A stretch of 64,000 nucleotides of DNA. It comes from Nitratireductor mangrovi. Lineage in GTDB: Bacteria > Pseudomonadota > Alphaproteobacteria > Rhizobiales > Rhizobiaceae. Where the stretch lies: the NCBI RefSeq assembly GCF_007922615.2, contig NZ_CP042301.2:2914001-2978000 (forward strand). Reading direction: 5' to 3'. The notes under the pieces were generated by a model. The model was not told the origin of the DNA, made no database searches, and was given only the letters and a program-made list of their open reading frames with translations. The position numbers and the translations under genes are program-made. Numbering within the stretch: position 1 is the first letter of the stretch; each line of letters begins with the position of its first letter. Below are positions 1 through 8,179 of the stretch, piece after piece.

Positions 1-477
1 GTCGCTCCGCTCGGCGCTGAAACCGAAGCGCTCGTAATATCCGGGGTCTCCGACGAGCAAGATCGCGCCGTGCCCGCGTCGGCGGGCCTCGGCGATCGCG
101 TGCCGCATCAGCGCAACGCCGATGCCCGCACCCTTGAGCGCCGGTTCCACCGCTAGCGGACCGAGGAGGAGCGCATTAGGCCCATTGTGGCCGGCGCGAA
201 CATTCCACAACCGCACGGTACCGACCAGGCGTCCATCGCCGTCCATCGCCGAGAACGCCAGCCCATCGGCCGGCAAACGACCCCGGCGCAGTTTCTCCGA
301 CGATTTGCGCTTGCGACCCGGCCCCATCGCCCGGTCGAGCAGCACCTCGCGCGCGGCTTCATCGGCCGGCGATTCCGGTGCGACGACGACAGCCTGTCCA
401 GCAACCTCCTGAACCGGCTCGCTGCCCGATTGGGCGGCAAATCCGCCGGCTACAGACGGCACAAGCAGAGATTCCAT
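1..477 (-). CDS. GNAT family N-acetyltransferase, C-terminus missing (runs off window)
   Basis: This reading frame is open from an ATG at 477 down to base 1, so the first 159 residues are present and the rest lies outside the window. The product resembles YhbS-type GNAT acetyltransferases, which move an acetyl group from acetyl-CoA to an amine. A strand with LVGTVRLWNV is followed by LLLGPLAVEPALKGAGIGVALM, which holds the acetyl-CoA pyrophosphate-binding Q/RxxGxG/A signature in the variant form KGAGIG, then an alpha helix rich in Arg and the strand GAILLVGDPGYYERFGF typical of the family's end. The N-terminal 40 residues are Ala/Val/Glu-rich and not diagnostic. The substrate cannot be told. 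It is convergent with nothing visible and lies about 95 bases downstream of the ornithine decarboxylase gene on the same strand. Confidence 0.85.
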   Translation of the reverse strand, partial: MESLLVPSVAGGFAAQSGSEPVQEVAGQAVVVAPESPADEAAREVLLDRAMGPGRKRKSSEKLRRGRLPADGLAFSAMDGDGRLVGTVRLWNVRAGHNGPNALLLGPLAVEPALKGAGIGVALMRHAIAEARRRGHGAILLVGDPGYYERFGFSAERSD

Positions 478-572
478 ATCCGCGATCCTTCACCAGCGGA
501 GAGATATTCCACGAGCGAACCTGTCGCGGGCGCGATGGCCCGCGGCAGGGTGATCCGAGAGGCCTGAGCCTC

Positions 573-1706
573 TCAGATCACGTAGGATCGGAGCGGCTCG
601 AAGCCGTTGAAGGCGACCGAAGCGTAGGTGGTGGTGTAAGCACCCGTTCCCTCGATCAGCACCTCATCGCCGATGGTGAGCGTCAGCGGCAGCGGATAAG
701 GCGTCTTCTCGTAGAGTACGTCGGCCGAATCGCAGGTCGGGCCGGCCAGCACGCACGGCGCCATCTGGTCGTGGTCGCGGCCGGTCACGATCGGATAACG
801 GATCGCCTCGTCCATTGTCTCCGCCAGCCCGCCGAACTTGCCGATGTCGAGATAAACCCAGCGCACATTGTCATTGTCGGCCTTCTTCGAGATCAGAACA
901 ACTTCCGACTTGATCACGCCTGCATTGCCAACCATGCCGCGGCCCGGCTCGACGATCGTCTCAGGGATGCGGTTGCCGAAATGCCGACGCAGCGCACCGA
1001 AGATGGCCTGGCCATAGGCCTGAGCCGCGGGCACATCCTTCAGGTAGCGGGTCGGGAAGCCGCCGCCCATGTTGACCATCTTCAAGACGATGCCCTCCTC
1101 CGCCAGCGTCGCGAAGACACGGCCCGCATCAGCGAGCGCGCGGTCCCAGGCGGTCAGGTCGGTCTGCTGCGAGCCCACATGGAAGGAGACGCCATAGGCT
1201 TCGAGGTCGAGGCCATGCGCGTGGCGGAGCACATCCACCGCCATCGTCGGTACGCAGCCGAACTTGCGCGACAGCGGCCATTCGGCGCCTTCGCCGTCGG
1301 TGAGAACGCGGCAGAAAACACGCGCGCCCGGCGCCACGCGGGCGACCTTCTCGACTTCCTCGACGCAGTCGACGGCGAACAGCCGGATGCCAAGATCGAA
1401 GGCACGTGCAATGTCGCGCTCCTTCTTGATTGTGTTGCCGTAAGAGATGCGATCGGCGGTCGCGCCGGCGTCGAGCGCCATCTCGATTTCGGCCACGCTT
1501 GCAGTGTCGAAGGACGATCCGAGCGAGGCCAGCAGACGCAGGATTTCCGGCGCGGGATTGGCCTTCACGGCGTAGAAGATGCGGCTGTCGGGCAACGCCT
1601 TTTCAAAGGCACAAAAATTGTCGCGCACAACGTCGAGATCAACGACGAGGCAGGGTCCGTTGGGGCGTCGGGTGGCGAGGAAATCGAGGATGCGCTGGGT
1701 TGCCAT
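573..1706 (-). CDS. odc: Ornithine/lysine decarboxylase, PLP fold type III
   Basis: Cytosolic PLP enzyme that decarboxylates ornithine to putrescine, the first step of polyamine synthesis; members of this alphaproteobacterial group often also accept lysine. The 377-residue length fits the eukaryotic-like (alanine-racemase fold) family. Visible landmarks are YAVKANP near the N-terminus (PLP lysine), the Gly loop GGGFPTRY, EPGRGMVGNAG and CDSADVLYE near the C-terminus, which carries the active-site Cys-Asp. An upstream in-frame ATG at 1718 exists, but GGAGAG lies 4 bases before the ATG at 1706, so 1706 is chosen. The gene has a ~430-nt leader with several stem-loops and a good promoter. Homospermidine synthase at 28.8 kb can use the putrescine made here. 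Confidence 0.93.
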   Translation of the reverse strand: MATQRILDFLATRRPNGPCLVVDLDVVRDNFCAFEKALPDSRIFYAVKANPAPEILRLLASLGSSFDTASVAEIEMALDAGATADRISYGNTIKKERDIARAFDLGIRLFAVDCVEEVEKVARVAPGARVFCRVLTDGEGAEWPLSRKFGCVPTMAVDVLRHAHGLDLEAYGVSFHVGSQQTDLTAWDRALADAGRVFATLAEEGIVLKMVNMGGGFPTRYLKDVPAAQAYGQAIFGALRRHFGNRIPETIVEPGRGMVGNAGVIKSEVVLISKKADNDNVRWVYLDIGKFGGLAETMDEAIRYPIVTGRDHDQMAPCVLAGPTCDSADVLYEKTPYPLPLTLTIGDEVLIEGTGAYTTTYASVAFNGFEPLRSYVI

Positions 1707-2137
1707 CGGTCTCTCCATTGGCGGGCGGACCCGCCTTGCTCAGGGTCGCGGGCATCGCTGCCGCAAGGCTGCGATCCGCATGGACAAAGGACGTGGCCAG
1801 CTTCCAGGAACCGGACGGTGGAAGTCACCGGCACCTCGAACGCCTGTCACGCGGCGGTGAGCTTCCGCCTTGCGGCGAACGCTCGCTTTGTCTGCCTCAG
1901 CTTTGGATTGGGGAGACCCCTCCGCACTGCCGGCAATGAAGGTGTGCCTCTTCAGTAACCCCGGTCTTTGGACGACCGGCAGACACCAGAAAGGCCCGCA
2001 CCGTCGTTGCTTCAAGATGTCCTCGGAATGGCGGTTGGCCGTCAGACCGACTGGAGGGGTTAGTTCCAGGTACCTTACCGAGACCCTCACCATAACGAGG
2101 GACCGGCGGACACCCACAGGCACGTGCGACTTTGGGC
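1707..2137 (-). ncRNA. Structured 5' leader of ornithine decarboxylase mRNA (speF-motif candidate)
   Basis: About 430 bases separate the inferred start of transcription from the decarboxylase ATG and carry no credible gene. The stretch holds several stem-loops, for example CCGGTC (1961-1966) with GACCGG (1974-1979) around a 7-nt loop, the palindrome TGCCGGCA (1928-1935) and a GCAGCC/GGCAGC hairpin near 1755-1770. Known biology: in alphaproteobacteria a ~400-nt cis-regulatory RNA, the speF motif, lies directly upstream of ornithine decarboxylase genes. Position, strand and length match that motif. The assignment is by context; I did not align it to the family model, and the ligand or mechanism is not visible. 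Confidence 0.6.
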
Positions 2138-2143
2138 AGGCGC

Positions 2144-2172
2144 GATATAGGCGCGGCGTCTGTCACAATCAA
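2144..2172 (-). promoter_or_regulatory. Putative housekeeping promoter for odc
   Basis: Read on the minus strand, TTGATT (2172-2167) and TATATC (2149-2144) are separated by exactly 17 bases; the -10 can also be read as CTATAT one base upstream, which equals the rhizobial sigma-70 consensus. Transcription would begin near 2137. The amidase gene starts on the opposite strand about 75 bases away, so this is a divergent promoter region. Confidence 0.55.
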
Positions 2173-2246
2173 TGAAAAAAACAAGCGGGCTTGAATTTTT
2201 TCAGATGTCGAACATTCTTCGCCCAACCGTGCAGAGATTGCGAACG

Positions 2247-3446
2247 ATGACGATTGCCCGCGACCCCTTCAACGCCTTTCTCGATTTCCCGGAAGTCTCT
2301 GTTCCGCATGCTGAAACGGGTCCTATTGCCGGCAAGAGCCTGGCCGTGAAGGACATCTTCGATGTTGCCGGCCTCAAGACCGGATGCGGCAACCCCGACC
2401 GGCTCGCCGAAGCCCAGGCCGCGAATCGCTCCGCCCCTGCCGTCGACAACCTGCTGCGGGCAGGCGCCCACTTTATCGGCAAGACCCAGACCGACGAACT
2501 GGCCTTCTCGCTGCTCGGCCAGAACGCGCATTTTCCCTTCCCGGTGAACCCTGTTGCTCCGAACCGGGTGACAGGCGGCTCGTCATCCGGGTCCGCAGCC
2601 GCCGTCGCCGGTGGCCTTGCCGACATCGCCACCGGGTCCGACACAGGCGGCTCGATCCGCGCACCTGCAAGCTTCTGCGGCCTGATCGGCCTTCGCACCA
2701 CGCATGGCAGGATCTCGCTCGCCGGCACCATGCCACTCGCCCCTAGCTTCGACACCTTCGGCTGGTTTGCACGCGATATCGATACCTACGCGCAGGTTGC
2801 CGGTACCCTGCTCGGCGGCAAAGTTCCTCCAACGATAAGGAAAGCCCGCCTTCTCCGCCTTGCTGCGCTTGACAAGCTCGTCGTCGGTCCAGCCGAAGCC
2901 GCCGAGTACGAAAAAATGACGGCGATAGTCGCCGCTGTCCTCGGCGAACCAGAACCGGCCCCGCCGCTTGGCCATGACATCGACCACCTCTACTGGTGCT
3001 TTCGGCGCCTGCAGGCCTACGAGGCATGGGCTGTCCACGGCGAATGGCTGTCGCTGAAGGACCGCCATCTCGGCCCGGGCGTTCGCGAACGGTTCGATTT
3101 CGGCGCCACTGTCGGGTGTGAGACCGCCGCCGCGGAAACTCAGCGAAGGTCCGCCTTCCGCGACGAACTCGGGGCGCTGCTTGGCGAAGACACCTTCATC
3201 CTCATGCCGACGGTGCCCGGCGCGGCGCCGCTCAAGGACGCCGGCTTCGACGACCTGCAGGCCTATCGCGAGCGCGCCCTGCGCCTATTGTGCCTGTCCG
3301 GCCTCTCGGGTTTTCCGCAACTCACTCTGCCGCTCGGCTTGCTTGACGGCGCTCCGTTCGGCATCTCGCTGCTCGGGCCGGCAGACAGCGATCTCGCCTT
3401 GCTCGCAATTGCTCGCACCGTGCTCACCGGACAGGAAGGCTACTGA
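2247..3446 (+). CDS. Amidase, amidase-signature family
   Basis: Cytosolic amide hydrolase of the amidase-signature (GatA-like) family. The Ser-cisSer-Lys triad can be seen: Lys in AVKDIFDV, the cis-Ser in GGSSSGSAAAVAGG and the nucleophile in GSDTGGSIRAPASF. At 399 residues it is shorter than GatA and lacks a GatB/GatC context, so it is a free amidase of unknown substrate rather than a tRNA amidotransferase subunit. An in-frame ATG lies at 2172, but the family usually begins at a motif like MTIARDPFNAF, so 2247 is preferred; no strong Shine-Dalgarno settles it. Its stop codon overlaps the start of the LysR gene (TGATG), so the two are probably translated together and the regulator may control the amidase. 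Confidence 0.88.
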   Translation: MTIARDPFNAFLDFPEVSVPHAETGPIAGKSLAVKDIFDVAGLKTGCGNPDRLAEAQAANRSAPAVDNLLRAGAHFIGKTQTDELAFSLLGQNAHFPFPVNPVAPNRVTGGSSSGSAAAVAGGLADIATGSDTGGSIRAPASFCGLIGLRTTHGRISLAGTMPLAPSFDTFGWFARDIDTYAQVAGTLLGGKVPPTIRKARLLRLAALDKLVVGPAEAAEYEKMTAIVAAVLGEPEPAPPLGHDIDHLYWCFRRLQAYEAWAVHGEWLSLKDRHLGPGVRERFDFGATVGCETAAAETQRRSAFRDELGALLGEDTFILMPTVPGAAPLKDAGFDDLQAYRERALRLLCLSGLSGFPQLTLPLGLLDGAPFGISLLGPADSDLALLAIARTVLTGQEGY

Positions 3447-4342
3447 TGGACACGCTGACCCGCATGCGCGCCTTTATTTCGGTGGTCGAAGCTGAAGGCT
3501 TTTCGGCGGCGACGCGCAAGATCGGACGCTCCAAGGCGCTGCTTTCGAAATATGTGCGCGAACTCGAGGACGAACTCGGCGCGCTGCTGCTGAACCGCAC
3601 GACGCGCCAGTTTTCGCTCACCGAAGCAGGCCACACCTATTTCCGCCGCGCCAGCGAAATCATCCGCGAGATCGACAGCCTCGCCGATTCGGTGCGTGAA
3701 TCCTCCGGCGATGTGAAGGGTCGCATCAAGCTTTCCGCCCCGCGGACTTTCGCCGATGCGCCGATTGGACAATCGCTGGTCGATTTCGCGCAGGCTCATC
3801 CCGACATCGTGCTCGACATCAATCTCGACGATCGTTTCGTCGACCTTGTCGAAGAGGGCTTCGATCTGGCCATTCGCATCGCGCGCCTGGAAAATTCGTC
3901 GCTGATCGCGCGCAAGCTGATGCCATTTTCAGTCAAGGTTTGCGCATCTCCCGACCTGATCTCGCGGCTGGGTACCCCGCAGCGACCACAGGATCTCGCC
4001 TCCCTGCCCTGCATCATCGACACCAACGGCCGCTGGCTTTCCAACTGGCCCTTCCAGGGTGACAATGGGGAGCTAATCACGGTTCCGGTCTCCGGCCCTA
4101 TCGAGGTCAACAGCCCCTTGACCGCGCGGGCCGCCGCCCTTGCCGGCCTTGGCTACACCATCCTGCCTGATTTCATCGCAGAACCGGATATAGAAGCAGG
4201 CCGGCTGAAGACCCTACTGGATGATCGCGTTCCGACGGGCGCGGGCATTTTCGCCGTCTATCCGCACCGACGTTACCTGCCTGCCAAGATCCGCGTGTTC
4301 GTCGACTTCCTGGTGACCTGGTTCAAGGACAAGCGGGCTTGA
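3446..4342 (+). CDS. LysR-family transcriptional regulator
   Basis: DNA-binding regulator of 298 residues with the LysR layout: an N-terminal winged helix-turn-helix (residues ~1-60, with FSAATRKIGRSKALLSKYVRELE and LLNRTTRQFSLTEAG) and a C-terminal periplasmic-binding-like effector domain. The helix-turn-helix places it near the CrgA/PA2758-like subgroup (MDTLTRMRAFISVVE start). The start codon overlaps the amidase stop, which points to co-transcription rather than the usual divergent LysR arrangement. Effector and targets are unknown; the amidase substrate or product is a fair guess. Confidence 0.92.
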   Translation: MDTLTRMRAFISVVEAEGFSAATRKIGRSKALLSKYVRELEDELGALLLNRTTRQFSLTEAGHTYFRRASEIIREIDSLADSVRESSGDVKGRIKLSAPRTFADAPIGQSLVDFAQAHPDIVLDINLDDRFVDLVEEGFDLAIRIARLENSSLIARKLMPFSVKVCASPDLISRLGTPQRPQDLASLPCIIDTNGRWLSNWPFQGDNGELITVPVSGPIEVNSPLTARAAALAGLGYTILPDFIAEPDIEAGRLKTLLDDRVPTGAGIFAVYPHRRYLPAKIRVFVDFLVTWFKDKRA

Positions 4343-4412
4343 AAGCAGTCCAATTTTTGCCCGCTTTATGCTACAGCAAGAAACCTCGCTCACCGGCTCC
4401 GGATAGGGAACC

Positions 4413-5078
4413 ATGCGGTCGATCAAGCGCAACACTATATGCTCCCTCGCCGCGTCCCTGGCGGTTGGCTTATCCTCTCAGGCTCTGGCTCACCCGCACG
4501 TTTTTGCCGAAGCGCGTCTCGATGTCGTGGTGGAAGAAGGCCGCACGGTAGGGGCGCTTCGCCACGTCTGGCGTTTCGACGATCTGTTTTCCAGCACCGT
4601 TCTGGTCGAGTTCGATCAGAACGGCGACCTCAAGCTGGGTACGGAGGAACTCGAACTGGTCTCGAGCGTCGTCTTCGAATCACTCGCCGAGTTCGGCTAT
4701 TTCCAGGTGGTTTCGGCCGACGGCAAGCCCGTCGCCATGAAGGCTCCCGAGCGGCTGATGGCGAATTTCGAGGATAACCAGCTGATCATCCTGTTCGAAT
4801 CGGAACCGAAGGAGACCTTGCCCTTGGCAGGCACGCTGGATTTCGGCGTTTACGACCCCACTTTCTATACCGCGATCGACTTCGTCGAGGACGAGTATCT
4901 GGCCGTAACCGGGCTTCCGGAGATCTGCAGCCGCAAGGTCGTTCGTCCCGACCCCGACGAGGCAATCGCCCAGAACCAGGGCAGCCTTACCGACGCTTTC
5001 TTCGACGACCCGGGAGGCAACGATCTCAGCAAGATTTTCGCCACGCGCCTCGAACTGAACTGCCAGGCGCAAGGCTGA
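4413..5078 (+). CDS. DUF1007 periplasmic protein, partner of NicO metal transporter (ZevA-like)
   Basis: A 221-residue exported protein with a clear signal peptide (charged MRSIKR, hydrophobic core, SSQALA cleavage region) followed by HPHVFAEARLDVVVEEG, the signature opening of DUF1007. The family is the periplasmic partner of NicO-type permeases; in Haemophilus influenzae the pair is called ZevAB and serves zinc uptake. The early His-x-His could bind metal. Shine-Dalgarno AGGGA lies 5 bases before the ATG. The permease gene starts 2 bases after the stop, so the pair forms an operon. No obvious Zur- or NikR-type operator was seen in the 70 bases upstream. Confidence 0.85.
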   Translation: MRSIKRNTICSLAASLAVGLSSQALAHPHVFAEARLDVVVEEGRTVGALRHVWRFDDLFSSTVLVEFDQNGDLKLGTEELELVSSVVFESLAEFGYFQVVSADGKPVAMKAPERLMANFEDNQLIILFESEPKETLPLAGTLDFGVYDPTFYTAIDFVEDEYLAVTGLPEICSRKVVRPDPDEAIAQNQGSLTDAFFDDPGGNDLSKIFATRLELNCQAQG

Positions 5079-5080
5079 AC

Positions 5081-6139
5081 ATGGCTTCCGCGAAATCACG
5101 TGCACTGACGTTCACCGTAGCAGCGTGCGGCCTTGCCGCGCTGACCGTCGCCGGCGCGCATGCGCAGAGTTCGCTCGGCATCGGGACCAATGAGGCGATG
5201 CTGCCGCAGACGGGGCTGTTCGGCGGTTTCCTCAACTGGGTCAACACCCAGCAGCAGGCTTTCTACCGCGCACTGACCGGTGCGCTGAAGGCGATGCGAG
5301 ACGACGGCAGCAAGGTCTGGCTGCTGGTCGGCCTGTCCTTCGCCTATGGCGTCTTTCATGCCGCCGGCCCCGGGCACGGCAAGGCCGTCATCTCTTCCTA
5401 CATGCTGGCCAACGAGGTCGCGCTCAGGCGCGGGGTCATGTTGTCCTTCGTCTCCGCCCTTCTGCAGGCGGTGAGCGCGATCCTGCTGATCGGCGCGGTG
5501 TTCCTGTTCCTGCGCGGCGGCGCCATCTCGATGACCGACGCCACCTGGTTCATGGAGGTCGCCAGCTACGCGCTGATCACGGCATTCGGGGCCTGGCTGT
5601 TGTGGCAGAAGGCCGGCGGGCGGTTGCGCGGCCTGCTGTTGGGCAACCCCGCTCGCACACTGTCAGCCGCGGTCGCTGATCGACCTGACCATGTGCACCA
5701 TCACGACCATGCGCCCCACCACCACGACGCGCATCATCACCATCATCACGATCACGGCCTTGGAGAGGTCTGCGCCACCTGCGGCCATGCCCATGCCCCG
5801 GATCCGAAGATGCTTGCGGGCGATCGTTTCAGTTGGCGAACGGCATGGTCGGCGGTCATGGCGGTCGGGTTGAGACCATGCTCCGGCGCCCTGATCGTCC
5901 TCACCTTTTCTTTCCTCAACGGGCTCTGGCTTGCCGGCATCGTCTCGGTCTTCGCGATGGCGGTCGGCACGGCGATCACCGTCTCGGTTCTGGCCACGCT
6001 GGCGGTGACGGCGAAGAACTGGGCCGTCGCCATTGCCGGCGACGGACGCGCCGGCAACCGCATCCACGCCGCGATCGAGATCGCCGGCGCGGCGCTGGTC
6101 TTCCTGCTTGGGCTGACGCTTCTGACCGCCAGTCTCTGA
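5081..6139 (+). CDS. NicO-family nickel/cobalt/zinc permease with His-rich loop (ZevB-like)
   Basis: Inner-membrane metal transporter of 352 residues. It has an N-terminal signal/anchor segment, about six to seven hydrophobic segments, the family motif HAAGPGHGKAVISSY in the second segment, and a long cytosolic-type loop (residues ~205-245) packed with histidines and ending in CATCGHAHAP, which is typical for metal binding in NicO/RcnA-like proteins. GLRPCSGALIVLTF marks the second conserved half. Whether the metal is Ni, Co or Zn, and whether it moves in or out, cannot be read from sequence; the DUF1007 partner favours a ZevAB-like role. Confidence 0.9.
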   Translation: MASAKSRALTFTVAACGLAALTVAGAHAQSSLGIGTNEAMLPQTGLFGGFLNWVNTQQQAFYRALTGALKAMRDDGSKVWLLVGLSFAYGVFHAAGPGHGKAVISSYMLANEVALRRGVMLSFVSALLQAVSAILLIGAVFLFLRGGAISMTDATWFMEVASYALITAFGAWLLWQKAGGRLRGLLLGNPARTLSAAVADRPDHVHHHDHAPHHHDAHHHHHHDHGLGEVCATCGHAHAPDPKMLAGDRFSWRTAWSAVMAVGLRPCSGALIVLTFSFLNGLWLAGIVSVFAMAVGTAITVSVLATLAVTAKNWAVAIAGDGRAGNRIHAAIEIAGAALVFLLGLTLLTASL

Positions 6140-6153
6140 GCGTGAACGAGCAC

Positions 6154-7134
6154 TTAAGCGGGCCGAGCGTTTCCGCTCAGCTCGTCCTCGATATGGGCCC
6201 TGACTATGTCGTCAAAACTGGTTTCGGCAACGAAGCCGAGTTCCCGCGCCCGTTGCGACGTAAAGCGCGTCGGCCAGTTCTGGACGATCGCCCAAACCGC
6301 CTCGTCTTCCTCTTCGCGGATAAGCTTCACCACTTCGGAACCGGCAACGCGCGCCAGCGCCTCGATCTGCTCGCCGACCGTGCAGGCAATACCCGGCATG
6401 GTCAGGTTGCGGCGCGGACCGACCGTCTCACCGTCAATGCCTGCGGCATGGATCAGGAAGCCGACCGCCGAACGCGGGCTGGCATGGGTATGAAGCGAAC
6501 TCCTCGGCACCGGCAGCACGGTTTCGCGCCCGGCGAGAGGCTCGCGGATGATCGCCGAGAAGAAGGATGAGGCGGCCTTGTTCGGCTTTCCGGGCCTGAC
6601 GCAGATCGTCGGCAGCCTGAGGCCGATGCCGTCGAAGAAGCCGCGCCGCGAAAAGTCCGCGAGCAACGCTTCGCCTATCAGCTTCTGGGTACCATAGCAG
6701 GTGCGCGGAGTGGCATGAAAATCGTCGGGGATGATGTCGGGAAACGGCGCACCGAACACTGCTATCGACGAAGAAAACACCACCCGAGGGGCGTGACCGG
6801 CGGCGCGTATTGCCTCGAAAAGCAGCCGTGTCCCGTCGAGATTGACCCGGTAGCCCTTGTCGACATCTGCCTCCGCCTCGGCCGAAACCACACCAGCGAG
6901 ATGGAACACGACATCCGGTTTTGGCTTTATCAGCCGCTCCGCCTCGCCGTCGGCGGCGAGATCGCCGACTATCACGTTCACCTCGGCACCGGCGATCTCT
7001 GGTGCCTGTGCGGCGACGATGTCGTGCAGGTCGAGGCGAGCGATCGGCCTCCCATTGAGCATTGGGTCATGCGCCAGCCGCTCGGTGAGCTTGCGTCCGA
7101 TCATGCCCGCCGCACCCGTGATCAGCACCTTCAT
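6154..7134 (-). CDS. denD: D-erythronate dehydrogenase, NAD-dependent epimerase/dehydratase fold
   Basis: Extended short-chain dehydrogenase (326 residues) matching DenD, which oxidises D-erythronate to 2-oxo-D-erythronate in four-carbon sugar-acid breakdown. Seen directly: the Rossmann motif TGAAGMIGRKL, the YGTQK active-site Tyr-Lys, SSSIAVFGAPFPD with the catalytic Ser, and RLPTICVRPGKPNKAAS, a stretch characteristic of this group. The ATG overlaps the stop of the upstream small membrane protein gene (ATGA), so the two are translationally coupled. The usual DenD partners (kinase OtnK/DtnK, isomerase OtnI, aldolase OtnC) are not in the window, so this strain would need them elsewhere. Confidence 0.88.
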   Translation of the reverse strand: MKVLITGAAGMIGRKLTERLAHDPMLNGRPIARLDLHDIVAAQAPEIAGAEVNVIVGDLAADGEAERLIKPKPDVVFHLAGVVSAEAEADVDKGYRVNLDGTRLLFEAIRAAGHAPRVVFSSSIAVFGAPFPDIIPDDFHATPRTCYGTQKLIGEALLADFSRRGFFDGIGLRLPTICVRPGKPNKAASSFFSAIIREPLAGRETVLPVPRSSLHTHASPRSAVGFLIHAAGIDGETVGPRRNLTMPGIACTVGEQIEALARVAGSEVVKLIREEEDEAVWAIVQNWPTRFTSQRARELGFVAETSFDDIVRAHIEDELSGNARPA

Positions 7135-7337
7135 TCGTCATTCCTCCGCTGTGTCCTTGCCCGCAGCCAGAAGACCAGGAAGAAGGCCGCAACGAACAGG
7201 ATTGCGATACCGCCTGCCGCTGCCGGCGATATGTCGCCGACGGCCAGCATGATCGTCGGCATGAAGAAGGCGACAATCCCGAAGCCGACCATGATAAGCC
7301 CGGCCGCGATCAGCGAGCTGCGCGTTTTCGGATCCAT
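7131..7337 (-). CDS. Small two-segment membrane protein, unknown function
   Basis: A 68-residue protein with two hydrophobic segments (residues ~9-31, containing LIAAGLIMVGFGIVAFF, and ~37-58, containing GIAILFVAAFFLVFWL) and a basic C-terminal tail RARTQRRN. I do not recognise the family. It is placed between the SDR gene and denD with start and stop overlaps on both sides (TGATG at 7337, ATGA at 7131-7134), which argues strongly that it is a real, co-translated gene despite its size. A longer in-frame reading upstream exists but would cover the SDR gene in another frame and is rejected. Confidence 0.75.
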   Translation of the reverse strand: MDPKTRSSLIAAGLIMVGFGIVAFFMPTIMLAVGDISPAAAGGIAILFVAAFFLVFWLRARTQRRNDE

Positions 7338-8095
7338 CACAAGGTCCAGCCGCCATCGATCGGGATCGCCGTCCCGGTGGTGAATGCGGCTTCGTCTGAG
7401 GCTAGATAGACGGCAAGCGCCGCGATCTCGTCGGGCTCGCCAACGCGACCCATGGGCTGGCGCGACACGAACATTTCCATTGCCTTGTCCTTGCCCCCGA
7501 CCGAACGCCCGAGTTCGTCCACTCGTGCCTCCCACGATGGCGAACGCACGGTGCCGGGACAAATCGCGTTGCATCGCACTCCCTGACGGATGAAATCGAC
7601 GGCTACCGACTTCGTCAGGCCGATGACGGCTGCCTTGGTGGTACCGTAGACATAGCGGTTGGGGGCTCCCTTCAGCGAAGATGCGCCCGACGACATGTTG
7701 ATGATGGAGGAAGACTGACCGGTCATCTCCGCGCGGCGCAGCATGCCGGGCAGAAAAGCGGAAATCAAGCGGTGCATCGATGTCACATTGAGATCGAAGG
7801 AGAACGCCCAGTCCTCCTCCGAGCAATCGAGCACCGTGCCGTGGTGCACAAAGCCGGCAACATTGACCAGGATGTCGATATCGCCGACCTTCTCGGCATA
7901 TCGGCTCACCGCCTTGTTCGAACGTACATCAAGCTTTGCCTTCTTCACCCGTCGGAGGCCGTCGAGCTTGTCACGTGCGATGTCAGAGGCATGCACGGTC
8001 GCGCCCTCGGCCACGAAGGCTTCGGCGATCGCCCGCCCGATCCCCTGCCCCGCAGCCGTCACCACCGCGATCTTTCCCTTCAGCCTGCCGGCCAT
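7337..8095 (-). CDS. SDR-family oxidoreductase (DHRS6/2-keto-3-deoxy-L-fuconate dehydrogenase-like)
   Basis: Classical NAD(P)-dependent short-chain dehydrogenase, 252 residues. It shows the cofactor motif TAAGQGIGRA, NVAG, catalytic Ser in INMSSGAS, YGTTK (Tyr-x-x-x-Lys) and the C-terminal IPIDGGWT. The opening MAGRLKGKIAVVTAAGQGIG and an Asp at the end of beta-2 (ASDIARD) favour NAD and resemble the DHRS6 and 2-keto-3-deoxy-L-fuconate dehydrogenase group. A strong Shine-Dalgarno (AGGAGGGGAGG) precedes the ATG. Operon position with denD points to sugar-acid or hydroxy-acid catabolism; the exact substrate is inference. Confidence 0.85.
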   Translation of the reverse strand: MAGRLKGKIAVVTAAGQGIGRAIAEAFVAEGATVHASDIARDKLDGLRRVKKAKLDVRSNKAVSRYAEKVGDIDILVNVAGFVHHGTVLDCSEEDWAFSFDLNVTSMHRLISAFLPGMLRRAEMTGQSSSIINMSSGASSLKGAPNRYVYGTTKAAVIGLTKSVAVDFIRQGVRCNAICPGTVRSPSWEARVDELGRSVGGKDKAMEMFVSRQPMGRVGEPDEIAALAVYLASDEAAFTTGTAIPIDGGWTL

Positions 8096-8179
8096 TCGCT
8101 GTTCCTCCCCTCCTGCTGCATCCCTGCGCGTCGATGTTCATTGCAGTGCCGGTGATCGCCGCTGCCACGGAAACACTTG

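Noticed and set aside
378..1958. A 526-codon reading frame on the plus strand across the ornithine decarboxylase gene
   Set aside because: It is antisense to a clear PLP decarboxylase, has an Arg/His/Glu-rich, domain-free translation and no ribosome site; it is a by-product of GC-rich codon use.
1740..2123. Possible leader peptide or gene of 127 codons before odc
   Set aside because: No conserved domain and no ribosome site; the region is better explained as a structured leader.
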